Notes under the pieces: generated by a model | The model's database searches: none | Told to the model about the DNA's origin: nothing | The model's input: the letters and a program-made list of their open reading frames with translations, nothing else | Program-made: the position numbers and the translations under genes | Shown here: in pieces, positions 8,020 to 14,809 of the stretch | How positions within the stretch are numbered: position 1 is the first letter of the stretch | Layout of the letters: every line of letters begins with the position of its first letter | Assembly (NCBI GenBank): GCA_937975655.1 | Contig: CALJTZ010000378.1 | Coordinates: forward strand, 1-18,543 | DNA from: an uncultured Synechococcus sp. | GTDB taxonomy: Bacteria > Cyanobacteriota > Cyanobacteriia > PCC-6307 > Cyanobiaceae | Direction of reading: 5' to 3' | Length of the DNA: 18,543 nucleotides

Positions 8020-8176
8020 GAACGCGTTGGAGGCGGTGTTTGCCGTGGCCTGGAATGATCCATTTGCACCCCTGAGATCCCAGTTGGGCAGGGATGTTTT
8101 CAGGGCTCAGCGCGCGTAGGGTTTTGGGCAAGGCCCATACGGGGGCTGTGTATACCCACCTCCGCGCTTTCTTTTC

Positions 8177-10384
8177 ATGACCACAACAGCAACCACCACC
8201 GACACGATTTCGGCTGCCGGTCTGCAGAGCCTGAACCTGAGCTCCTCGGCTGATGCCACGGTGCAGGCCACCACCACGGCGACCTCGAAGGCAGAGGCCG
8301 AATCGGTGAACGGCGATAGCACCGGCACTTCTTTGGTGAGCTTCAACGAAGCCATCAGCGCCGCCAGCGGCGGTACCAACAACACCATCACTTCCCTGGG
8401 TGATGGCCTGATCAGCGGCATTGCCACCACCACGGCGCTGGGCACGGCTGATTCCGTTCTGGGTACGGCCACAGCTGCGGCCACGGTGACCACCACCTCG
8501 GGTATCCGTGATCTCACCAGTCTTTCGGTGGGTGGTGAGCTGGAAGCCCTCGGCAAGACGATCGATTCGATCACCGCCACGGCAGGTTCGGTGGGTGCAG
8601 ATGCCACCGCCACCTCCAGTCTGAGTGGGATTCAGCAGGGCCTGGAGGCCACCCTGATCAACGCCAACGGTGAGGCCAGCCTTACCGGTCTCTCGTCGTT
8701 GATCAATGCGGCCAGCGCTTCCAGCACCGCCGCCACCTCGTCCGCCACCTCCTCGGCCGCCACTTTGTTGGGGGCCGACATTGCCACCACCACCATCGGC
8801 GGGGCCGGCAGCCTGCTGGGTCAGGTGGGCTTCACCAGTTCCGCCACGGCCACCAACGTGGCCGGCAGCTCGATTGCTGACGCAGATGTTGATCTGTCGA
8901 CGGGTCTGACCAGTGCAACCCTGATCGACATCGACGCTGCTGCCACGGTTAAAGGCCTCGATATCGGCACGATCAACGCCACGGCCAGCAGTGTTGGTGA
9001 CACAGCCACGGCCAATGCCGGCTCCAGCGATAGCGCCACTGCGATCGACATCAACACACTGAATGTTGATGCCGGCCTCAGCCTGATCGCGGGCGTGCAG
9101 GTGGATACCGGCGCCATCGCCAGCAGCGTCGAATCTGACAGCACTGCCAATGCTGGCCTGAACCAGGCTCTCCAGGGCCTGGTGGCCGCCGACATTGATG
9201 TTGATGGTGCCGGCACCCTCACGGCCCAGGCCTTCATGAACCTCGATGCCACGGCCTCGAGCACCAATGGCTTTGCCCAGGCCACAGCCGGTGATGGCAC
9301 CAGCAAGCTCACCGGCATTGTTGCGGGGCTCGATCTCGACATCCTGGGTGCCGGCAGCGTGACGGCCCTGGCTCAGGGCACCGCCGATGCGATTGCCAGC
9401 ACCGTTGGCGATGGCTCTGCAGACGAGGCCACGGCCACGGTTGATCTTGAGGCCCTGGGCATTGAGTCCCTTCTCTACGACACGGGTGCGGATGCCCTGC
9501 TGAGTGCCACCGCCAAGCTGGTGGGCAGCGCCGATGCGTCGGTTGTGGGAGCTGGCACCGCGCTGGCGGAGCTCACCCTGAGTTCCACCGGTTTGCGCGA
9601 GTCAGCCCTGGATTCAGAAGCCGATGGCACGATCACGGCCCTCGGCTCAGCCCTTGGCACCCTCAGTGCAGAGGGCGTGGGTGGTGACGCCACGGCCCTG
9701 GCCGATCTCGACGGCTTGGGCATCAGCAATCTGGGTAACCAGATCGTGATTGATGCCGAGGCGTCGATCACCGGCCTGGGCCTGGTGAACGGCAGCCTTG
9801 AGGCGGCCACCACCGTGGGCATCGCCAGTGCCACTGGCGACTTTGATGCCACCGGTGCCGCCTTTGGTGGGATAGCTGGTGCCTTCAATCTTGAGATCGG
9901 CGGATTGGCCACCCTCAAGGGCCAGGCCCAGGCCACCGGCACGGTGGAGGCTTCCAGTGTGAATGCAAACGCGACCGCCACCAGCGGTTCGCTGACAGCG
10001 GGCGGCGGCGGCTTGGATCAATCCTCGATCGTGGGTCTCACTGGCTTCTATCTCGATGGCGATGCCGCCGGTTCCATCCTGGGTACGGCCTCGGGCAGCT
10101 TCAACACCAGCGCCAGCTCGGTGCAAGCCGATGCCACAGCCTGGGCGGCTCAATCGCTCAGTGGTATCAGCGCCTTCCAGATCAACCTCGATGGTGCCGG
10201 CACGATCAATGCGATCGTGAACGACACCAATTTTGTGGAGGCCGAATCGGTGGGTGGCACGGCTACCGCCACCTCATCGATCAATGCGGTGGCCCTGAAC
10301 GTGGCTGAGATCAGCGTTGGCGCTGATCTGATGCTCACCGGCAGCACCACGGCCACCTCGCAGACCAACGCCCTGTCGGTCTGA
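8177..10384 (+). CDS. Repeat protein 3: 735-aa predicted beta-solenoid
   Basis: The ATG at 8177 (MTTTATTTDTISAAGL) has no Shine-Dalgarno site. The protein is Ala/Ser/Thr/Gly-rich, has no Cys or His, and has about two Arg in 735 residues, so it is strongly acidic. Units of about 44 residues follow the family pattern. The block SLSVGGELEALGKTI...SSLSGIQQGLEA lines up with proteins 2 and 4, as do AGSVTALAQGTA and FDATG...LATLKGQAQATG. The A/B alternation is present but less strict than in 2 and 4. The last 65 residues carry INAIVNDTNFVEAESVGGTATA, the shared C-terminal module. It is shorter than its siblings because it has fewer repeat units. There is no signal peptide or membrane helix. Gene S1 follows after a gap with two hairpins. 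A secreted or surface structural role is inferred. Confidence 0.9.
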   Translation: MTTTATTTDTISAAGLQSLNLSSSADATVQATTTATSKAEAESVNGDSTGTSLVSFNEAISAASGGTNNTITSLGDGLISGIATTTALGTADSVLGTATAAATVTTTSGIRDLTSLSVGGELEALGKTIDSITATAGSVGADATATSSLSGIQQGLEATLINANGEASLTGLSSLINAASASSTAATSSATSSAATLLGADIATTTIGGAGSLLGQVGFTSSATATNVAGSSIADADVDLSTGLTSATLIDIDAAATVKGLDIGTINATASSVGDTATANAGSSDSATAIDINTLNVDAGLSLIAGVQVDTGAIASSVESDSTANAGLNQALQGLVAADIDVDGAGTLTAQAFMNLDATASSTNGFAQATAGDGTSKLTGIVAGLDLDILGAGSVTALAQGTADAIASTVGDGSADEATATVDLEALGIESLLYDTGADALLSATAKLVGSADASVVGAGTALAELTLSSTGLRESALDSEADGTITALGSALGTLSAEGVGGDATALADLDGLGISNLGNQIVIDAEASITGLGLVNGSLEAATTVGIASATGDFDATGAAFGGIAGAFNLEIGGLATLKGQAQATGTVEASSVNANATATSGSLTAGGGGLDQSSIVGLTGFYLDGDAAGSILGTASGSFNTSASSVQADATAWAAQSLSGISAFQINLDGAGTINAIVNDTNFVEAESVGGTATATSSINAVALNVAEISVGADLMLTGSTTATSQTNALSV

Positions 10385-10389
10385 TGGTG

Positions 10390-10434
10390 GGCGGCTGATC
10401 CGCCTGAATCGCGGGGCATCCCAGCGGGTGCCCC
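10390..10434 (+). other. Two small hairpins between repeat gene 3 and small gene S1
   Basis: GGCGG (10390-10394) pairs with CCGCC (10400-10404) around CTGAT. GGGGCA (10413-10418) then pairs with TGCCCC (10429-10434). There is no T-tract. As with the hairpin between gene 4 and S2, these could set mRNA stability or partial termination, giving the large and small products different levels. Confidence 0.45.
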
Positions 10435-10498
10435 CTTGACCAACCGGCCTGGCTCCATAGCTTGGGCCAACTTCCCTTTTGTTGTTGCTGGTGCGTTG

Positions 10499-10789
10499 AT
10501 GCGGATGGTGTTGGGGGCTCCCATGGATGCGGAAGCAGCTGCCGCGGGCCACCTAGATGCCATCGAAGCCCTCGTGGGCGACACCGCCAGCGACCTCTCC
10601 ACCCTGGTGTTGGGTGCCCAGGTGGCACCAACGCTGGTGATGAAGGAACTCACCCGGGTGCTCTCTGAATCGGCCGATCTGCTGATGCTGCTTGGCCAAG
10701 ACCTGCTCCAGAACGCCGGCAGCCAGCTCGATGAGCTACTCCAGCAGGATCACGACACCCTGATGAACGCCCCGATGCTGGTGGGCTGA
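10499..10789 (+). CDS. Small helical protein S1, paralogue of S2
   Basis: From ATG 10499 the protein is 96 aa, exactly the length of S2. The two align without gaps, with 37 identities over residues 21-96 by hand count. Residues 52-62 (TRVLSESADLL) are identical, and both end in P-[ML]-L-V-x. The sequence is leucine-rich with regularly spaced Asp/Glu and Gln, predicting two or three amphipathic helices (about 20-38, 42-66 and 68-84). There is no signal peptide or clear membrane span. ATG 10523 and an in-frame TTG at 10436 are alternative starts; equal length with S2 favours 10499. It lies 114 bp after repeat gene 3, on the same strand, and is likely in its operon. I do not recognise the family. 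A dedicated chaperone, adaptor or assembly partner of the large protein is inferred only from pairing. Confidence 0.8.
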   Translation: MRMVLGAPMDAEAAAAGHLDAIEALVGDTASDLSTLVLGAQVAPTLVMKELTRVLSESADLLMLLGQDLLQNAGSQLDELLQQDHDTLMNAPMLVG

Positions 10790-10859
10790 GGCTGGGCTTC
10801 GTGGAGACGTTGGCAGCGCGAGCATGCCCCAACGCAGCCCGCTGATCACGCCTGCAAAC

Positions 10860-10874
10860 GCCCCAAGAGGGGGC
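10860..10874 (+). other. Short GC hairpin after small gene S1
   Basis: GCCCC (10860-10864) pairs with GGGGC (10870-10874) around the loop AAGAG, about 70 bp after the S1 stop. No T-tract follows, so intrinsic termination is unlikely. It may be a 3'-end stabiliser or have no role. Confidence 0.3.
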
Positions 10875-10885
10875 TCCACGGCAGT

Positions 10886-10894
10886 GATAAGCAA
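10886..10894 (+). promoter_or_regulatory. GATAAGCAA motif, copy C
   Basis: GATAAGCAA is followed by TCCATA, close to the TACATA that follows copy B; TGATAAGCAAT is common to B and C. It lies about 410 bp before the gene 4 start. A partial second copy (GATAAGG) follows at about 10917. Confidence 0.45.
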
Positions 10895-11058
10895 TCCATA
10901 AGCCAAGCCATGTAGCGATAAGGCGCCGGTGGCCAAGCGCCGGGCTGTCGCCTCGCCCAATCACCGGTGTTTGGGCAGCTGCGCTTCTGCGATGTCAGCC
11001 AGGTCTCTGCTTTCCCGTGTTGTGAGGGCCGCCTCACCCTTGTGCTGCAATGGATGTT

Positions 11059-11087
11059 GTGCGTATTGCCCCGGCGGCGATACGCGC
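11059..11087 (+). other. Strong 12-bp hairpin containing GTATTGC
   Basis: GTGCGTATTGCC (11059-11070) pairs with GGCGATACGCGC (11076-11087) as twelve pairs, two of them G-U, around CCGGC. No T-tract follows. The stem carries the GTATTGC word found in hairpins of regions B and D. It may be a leader RNA structure or an operator. Confidence 0.55.
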
Positions 11088-11167
11088 GAACGCGCCGACT
11101 GTTTTCTGTATAGATGCCTGCGTGTGTCGGCCATTGGGATCCAGTTAGCTGCCCTTGAACGGCCGGC

Positions 11168-11196
11168 TTGACAAAGATGAAGGCATACAGGATTAG
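11168..11196 (+). promoter_or_regulatory. Candidate sigma-70 promoter for repeat gene 4
   Basis: A perfect -35 hexamer TTGACA (11168-11173) is followed after 17 bp by GATTAG (11191-11196), which matches TATAAT at only three of six positions. A start just downstream would give a leader of about 100 nt before the ATG at 11304, containing GCAATATCGAC. Confidence 0.35.
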
Positions 11197-11203
11197 GGGC
11201 CCA

Positions 11204-11235
11204 GCAATATCGACGAGGACATCTCGTGGGGCATA
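11204..11235 (+). promoter_or_regulatory. GCAATATCGAC-N16-GCATA element upstream of gene 4
   Basis: GCAATATCGAC (11204-11214) and GCATA (11231-11235) repeat the arrangement at 3737-3767. The distance from the end of the first word to the start codon is 89 nt here and 94 nt for gene 2. This supports ATG 11304 as the true start. Confidence 0.4.
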
Positions 11236-11303
11236 ACTTGAGTTCAAGCCCCCAGGTGGGGCTGAATGACCGCGTTCAACCCCACAACCGATCCTTCAAA
11301 ACC

Positions 11304-14273
11304 ATGGCTGAGCCCACCATCCAGAATTCCATCGCTGTTGAAGCAGCAGGCGAATTCGATAGCCTTCTCGAAGCTGGCCTTGAACTTGGCGAAAATCCAG
11401 GTCTTGCCTCTGATCTCGTATCTGCTGCTGGTATTCAAGGCATCGATGTCGACGTTGATGCAGCCGCAACCATCGCGGCAACCTCCACTGCCAAGTCCAC
11501 TGCCACTTCCTCCAACGTTTCTTCCGGCAGCGCCAGCGTTGCCTCTGTTGACTTCAACTCAGGCCTGAAAGCTGATGCAGATGGCTTTGAGAACAGCATT
11601 AGTGTGAAATCTGATGCTGGTCTGAGCGGCATTGCGGGCACCACCGTCAATGCTTCGGCCACTACAAGCCAAGGCAGTGCCTTCTCCTACGCCGAGATCA
11701 ACACCTCTGCTGGTATCTCCGAGGTTAGTGATCTCACCGTTGGCGGCGAGCTCAACGCTCTAGGTAAAGCAGTTAACACGATCACCTCAAGCTCTGAGAC
11801 TGTTGTTGGCAACTCTGAAGCTGGTTCCAGTCTGTCCGATGCCCAGCTCGGCTTTGAAGCTGCAGAGATCGGAGTGAGCTCGGATGCCAGCATCCAGGGC
11901 CTGGCTCAACTCACTAACCGCGCCAGCGCTGCTGCGACCTCTGGCGGAGACTCTCTCGCCGAAGCTTTTGCTAATGAGCTGACCGGTGCGAGCCTGGATG
12001 GGCTGCAGGTTGGCGGTGTGGCCACTGTTGCTGGCCAAACCAGCTTTGGTAATACCTCCAGTGCCACCAATGTGGTGGGTCGTGCCTCCGCTACCAGCGA
12101 ACTCGTTGGTGCCACTGGCCTGAATGCAACAACGGGTGTAATTGAAGTAGAGGATGATCTCGATACGGAGGACATAGACGAAGCAGTTGCGCCAACTGTC
12201 GGCATCGACGTCTCCAGCGATGCCACCGTCACCGGCCTGAGCTCCATCACTAGCTCTGCAACTGCCGCCACGACAGATGGCCTTGCTACTGCGAGCTCTA
12301 TTGCTGGCACCATCCAAGGCATCGAAATTGCCGATGCTGCAATCGGTGGTGTTGGCTCCATCACAGGTCAGACCAATTTCACTGGCAGTGCAAAGGCATC
12401 CAACGTCACTACTGATGGTTCCACGGCTATCAGTGACCTGACTGAAGCTGGTGGTTTGGCCGCTGACGAGCTGATCCATGTCAGCTCTGATGCAACTCTC
12501 AAGGGCTTGAGCACCATCAACATGTCGGCCATGGCCGAAAGCACGGGTGCTGCTGGTGCAACAACTGTTGCCGAGGCCCTCTTTAATGGTGACAATGTCA
12601 CCGGTGCATCCCTCAACGAAGTCGAGATCGGTGGTATCGGCAATGTGCTGGGCCAGGTTGGTTTCACTGGCGCTGCAACCGCTACCAACGTCACCGGTGG
12701 TGCTGACGCAACCGGCGATCTGGCCAGTGCAATGGGCTTGGAAGCGCTTGACAGCATGACTGTCAGCAGCGATGCCACCCTCAAAGGCCTTGTTTCTGTC
12801 AACGGTTCAGCAACAGCAGGCACTACATTCGGCGATGCCAATGCAGCCGCGCTTGCTGAAGATATCAGTGGTGCTGCCTTTGGCGCCCCCGTTGACATCG
12901 GAGGCATTGGTTCAATCCAGGGTGCAGCAAGCTTTAACCTGACCGCCAAATCAACTAATGTAGATGGCGCCGCCCAGGTTGGTAATGTTGTCGACGGCGA
13001 TTACGTTCCTGCTGATTCTTCTTTTGCAACTGCTGGTGATGGCACTCTTCAAGCCATTGGTCTGCAATCGGCAGGCGCTGTTGGTGAAGACCGGGGTATT
13101 GGCATCGCTTCGGATGCCTCGATTTCTGGTACTGCCATCGGTTCGCTAAAAGCAGAAGCCTTCAGCACAGCCACCGATGCCACCGCTGACGTTGGTCATA
13201 GCGCTGCCCTTGTCGGTGCTCAAATTGATGACCTTGACGTAGGTGGTACCGCTAACGTCACCGGTGCCGCCCAACTTACCGGCAACGGTGCAGCCTCCTC
13301 GGTGGATGGTGTTTCGTTGGCCGAAGTTGGTCTTGAAGCCAGCGTGACTGGCCTGAGCGCCAGCCTGTTTGATGTGGCCTCTGACGCCACCATCACTGCG
13401 CAGGCCTTCGGCACCCTGAATGCAACTGCCACTAGCACCGGTGGTAATGCAACCGCCTCGGCTGGTGATATCGACACCGCGTTGACAGGTCTTGCCTCAG
13501 ATCTGACTCTCAATATTGGTGGTGTGGGCACCCTGTCCGCCCTGGCTCAGGGTACCGAGAATGCCTCGGCCACAACCGTGGATGGCATCGCCACCGCTGA
13601 TGCCGGTATGACGCTGGTGGGTGCCGCGGATCTGAATTTTGATTCAAGCTCCGATGGCAGCCTCACCGGTATCGCTAAGTTGGCTGCCACTGTGGATGCT
13701 TCCAACATTGGTGGCGTGAGCGCAGATGCAACTGCCAAGGGTGCTTTCAGCGCCATTGGCTTTGAGAATCTGAATATCGGCAGTATTGACGGTGAGGAGG
13801 TTGGCATCGGCGGCATCAGCACCCTCAAGGGCCAAGCCCAAATCGCTGGCACCTTGAATGCTGAATCCGTCTCCGGTGATGCCTTCGCGGGTGTTGTTGA
13901 CGGCGCTTCCACGATTACTGGCTTCGCTGGTCTCACCCTGAATGGCGCCAGCGATGGCACCATCCTGGGTACCGCCTCAGGTGCCTTCAATACCACTGCC
14001 ACCAGCACCCTGGGAGATGCCTCCGGCTTCTCTGCCCAGAATCTGACGGGCATCTCCACCCTCAACCTCGAGTTGGGCGGCAACGGCGGTATCAGTGCCA
14101 TCGTCAACGACACCAACTTCGTGACGGCTCACTCGGTGAGCGGCAACGCCACCGCCGTGGCCAGCGTGGACGCCATTGGTCTCGATGGCGGCAACATCCA
14201 CATCGCTGGCAATGCCACGATCATGGCCAACGTAGGTGTGGACTCCAGCGCCGAAGCCACCACCGTCGGCTAA
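11304..14273 (+). CDS. Repeat protein 4: 989-aa predicted beta-solenoid with alternating A/B repeats
   Basis: ATG 11304 (MAEPTIQNSIAVEAAGEF) is preferred over an in-frame GTG at 11226. The extra 26 residues look untranslated, and the upstream element then sits at the same distance as in gene 2. After a short acidic, helical N-terminus, about 19 units of about 44 residues alternate. Type A has the core V-S-S-D-A-T-[LV]-K-G-L; type B has the core [IV]-G-G-[IV]-G followed by GQ..F and A.ATNV. Examples are HVSSDATLKGL (A) followed by EIGGIGNVLGQVGF (B). The end carries AIVNDTNFVTAHSVSGNATA and a half-repeat. The protein has no Cys, no signal peptide and no membrane helix, and is acidic. It is closest to protein 2 at both protein and DNA level. 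S2 follows on the same strand after a hairpin. A surface or extracellular structural protein is inferred. Confidence 0.9.
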   Translation: MAEPTIQNSIAVEAAGEFDSLLEAGLELGENPGLASDLVSAAGIQGIDVDVDAAATIAATSTAKSTATSSNVSSGSASVASVDFNSGLKADADGFENSISVKSDAGLSGIAGTTVNASATTSQGSAFSYAEINTSAGISEVSDLTVGGELNALGKAVNTITSSSETVVGNSEAGSSLSDAQLGFEAAEIGVSSDASIQGLAQLTNRASAAATSGGDSLAEAFANELTGASLDGLQVGGVATVAGQTSFGNTSSATNVVGRASATSELVGATGLNATTGVIEVEDDLDTEDIDEAVAPTVGIDVSSDATVTGLSSITSSATAATTDGLATASSIAGTIQGIEIADAAIGGVGSITGQTNFTGSAKASNVTTDGSTAISDLTEAGGLAADELIHVSSDATLKGLSTINMSAMAESTGAAGATTVAEALFNGDNVTGASLNEVEIGGIGNVLGQVGFTGAATATNVTGGADATGDLASAMGLEALDSMTVSSDATLKGLVSVNGSATAGTTFGDANAAALAEDISGAAFGAPVDIGGIGSIQGAASFNLTAKSTNVDGAAQVGNVVDGDYVPADSSFATAGDGTLQAIGLQSAGAVGEDRGIGIASDASISGTAIGSLKAEAFSTATDATADVGHSAALVGAQIDDLDVGGTANVTGAAQLTGNGAASSVDGVSLAEVGLEASVTGLSASLFDVASDATITAQAFGTLNATATSTGGNATASAGDIDTALTGLASDLTLNIGGVGTLSALAQGTENASATTVDGIATADAGMTLVGAADLNFDSSSDGSLTGIAKLAATVDASNIGGVSADATAKGAFSAIGFENLNIGSIDGEEVGIGGISTLKGQAQIAGTLNAESVSGDAFAGVVDGASTITGFAGLTLNGASDGTILGTASGAFNTTATSTLGDASGFSAQNLTGISTLNLELGGNGGISAIVNDTNFVTAHSVSGNATAVASVDAIGLDGGNIHIAGNATIMANVGVDSSAEATTVG

Positions 14274-14296
14274 TTGCCCTGAAGGTTCTGTTCATG

Positions 14297-14321
14297 GCTG
14301 GGCCCTTCTACAGGGCCCGGC
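14297..14321 (+). other. Strong hairpin between repeat gene 4 and small gene S2
   Basis: GCTGGGCCCT (14297-14306) pairs with AGGGCCCGGC (14312-14321) as ten pairs with one T-G, around TCTAC. It is followed by TCTCATAAC rather than a T-run, so termination would be incomplete at best. Its place matches the hairpins between gene 3 and S1. Confidence 0.6.
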
Positions 14322-14351
14322 TCTCATAACACTCCTTCAGCGCCCTATGCC

Positions 14352-14642
14352 ATGTCTTGCGATGACCCTGCCTTCTGGGTCGACCCCGAGGTCGACACCT
14401 TCAACGAAGCAGCCATCGAGGATTTGATTGGCGAGGCATCCAGCGAATGGCAACTGCTGCTCAACGGGGTTTCCCTCACGATCAAGCAAGTGCTCCGCGA
14501 GATGACCCGGGTGCTTTCGGAATCCGCAGATCTGCTCCTCCTAATCGGTTCAGACCTGCTGGACGCCGCAAACTTCCTTCTCGACGACCTCCTAGCCCTC
14601 GATGACACTTCCTTAATGACCATGCCCCTGCTGGTGCAGTGA
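14352..14642 (+). CDS. Small helical protein S2, paralogue of S1
   Basis: This 96-aa acidic protein begins MSCDDPAFWVDPEVDTFNEA. From residue 21 it aligns without gaps to S1, including the invariant TRVLSESADLL (52-62) and then L-[IL]-G-x-D-L-L. Its Leu/Asp/Glu spacing predicts amphipathic helices that could pack on each other or on a partner; there is no clear membrane span or signal peptide. The N-terminal 20 residues differ from S1 and may be partner-specific. It lies 78 bp after repeat gene 4, with a strong hairpin between, and is followed by a rho-independent terminator, so it ends the transcription unit. No Shine-Dalgarno site is seen; an overlapping ATG at 14347 is out of frame. The family is not recognised; a role beside repeat protein 4 is inferred from the repeated gene order. 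Confidence 0.85.
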   Translation: MSCDDPAFWVDPEVDTFNEAAIEDLIGEASSEWQLLLNGVSLTIKQVLREMTRVLSESADLLLLIGSDLLDAANFLLDDLLALDDTSLMTMPLLVQ

Positions 14643-14690
14643 GTTCCTTCAAGCCTTGCCTGAAACCCCACACCCAGCTCCATCCATCCC

Positions 14691-14713
14691 AATGGCCCTT
14701 CGGGGCCATTTTT
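14691..14713 (+). terminator. Rho-independent terminator after S2
   Basis: AATGGCCC (14691-14698) and GGGCCATT (14703-14710) form a perfect 8-bp stem closed by a TTCG tetraloop, and the T-run continues to 14713. It lies 49 bp after the S2 stop. It separates the gene 4/S2 unit from gene 5, so gene 5 probably has its own promoter. Confidence 0.9.
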
Positions 14714-14757
14714 GCGTCTTGCCAATACCGAGCTACACGCAGCCATACGCAAAACCT

Positions 14758-14806
14758 GTATTGCTGCGTCCATATTGATGCATACCTGCCCTGAGATAAG
14801 TAATAC
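14758..14806 (+). other. Inverted repeat GTATTGC ... GTAATAC in region D
   Basis: GTATTGC (14758-14764) can pair fully with GTAATAC (14800-14806) with one G-U, enclosing 35 nt. The longer word GTATTGCTGCG (14758-14768) is identical to the left part of the symmetric element in region B (7980-7990). Confidence 0.4.
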
Positions 14807-14809
14807 TTA
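14795..14809 (+). promoter_or_regulatory. GATAAGTAATAC motif, copy D, overlapping a perfect palindrome
   Basis: GATAAGTAA differs by one base from the nonamer in regions A-C and continues into TAC as in B. Here the motif overlaps TAAGTA-A-TACTTA (14797-14809), a perfect 6+1+6 palindrome of the kind a dimeric regulator binds. It ends 140 bp before the gene 5 start. Confidence 0.5.

Larger units (their letters stand above)
7605..8176. other. Divergent intergenic region B, between the barrel gene and repeat gene 3
   Basis: The true non-coding span is about 390-570 bp, depending on the barrel start. Reading toward gene 3 it holds GATAAGCAATAC (7782-7793), GCATAC (7806-7811), a long GC-rich stem-loop (7830-7873), GTATGG and GTATGT (7901-7916), a symmetric 40-nt nested hairpin (7980-8019), CCATAC (8135-8140) and GTATAC (8150-8155). 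An AT-rich patch near 7655-7680 may carry the barrel promoter. Minus-strand ORFs across it (to 8016, 8069 and 8131) have random-looking sequence and are dismissed. Confidence 0.55.
10790..11303. other. Intergenic region C, upstream of repeat gene 4
   Basis: This 514-bp stretch has no convincing gene; the minus-strand frame 10846-11247 is Arg/Pro/Trp-rich and has no domain character. It contains the inverted repeat CGTTGG/CCAACG (10808-10834), a small GCCCC-AAGAG-GGGGC hairpin (10860-10874), GATAAGCAA (10886-10894), a strong 12-bp hairpin (11059-11087), a candidate promoter (11168-11196), and GCAATATCGAC/GCATA (11204-11235). No T-tract terminator follows S1. Confidence 0.55.

Noticed and set aside
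7636..8131. Overlapping minus-strand ORFs (126, 90 and 78 aa) upstream of gene 3
   Set aside because: They overlap each other in different frames and cover strong hairpins. There is no domain or compositional support.
8177..10384. CRISPR array or other short DNA tandem repeat
   Set aside because: The periodicity is about 132 bp, degenerate at DNA level and in frame with a coding sequence. It reflects protein repeats, with no conserved direct repeat and spacer pattern.
10860..10874. Rho-independent terminator after S1
   Set aside because: The hairpin is short and lacks a T-tract, unlike the clear terminator after S2.
10846..11247. 133-aa minus-strand ORF in region C
   Set aside because: Starts with a hydrophobic stretch that might suggest a membrane protein, but the rest is Arg/Trp/Pro-rich and random-looking. 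It spans the hairpin and promoter-like elements.
11226..11303. GTG 11226 as the start of repeat protein 4
   Set aside because: It would add 26 residues without repeat character. ATG 11304 matches its siblings' start contexts and the conserved distance to the upstream element.
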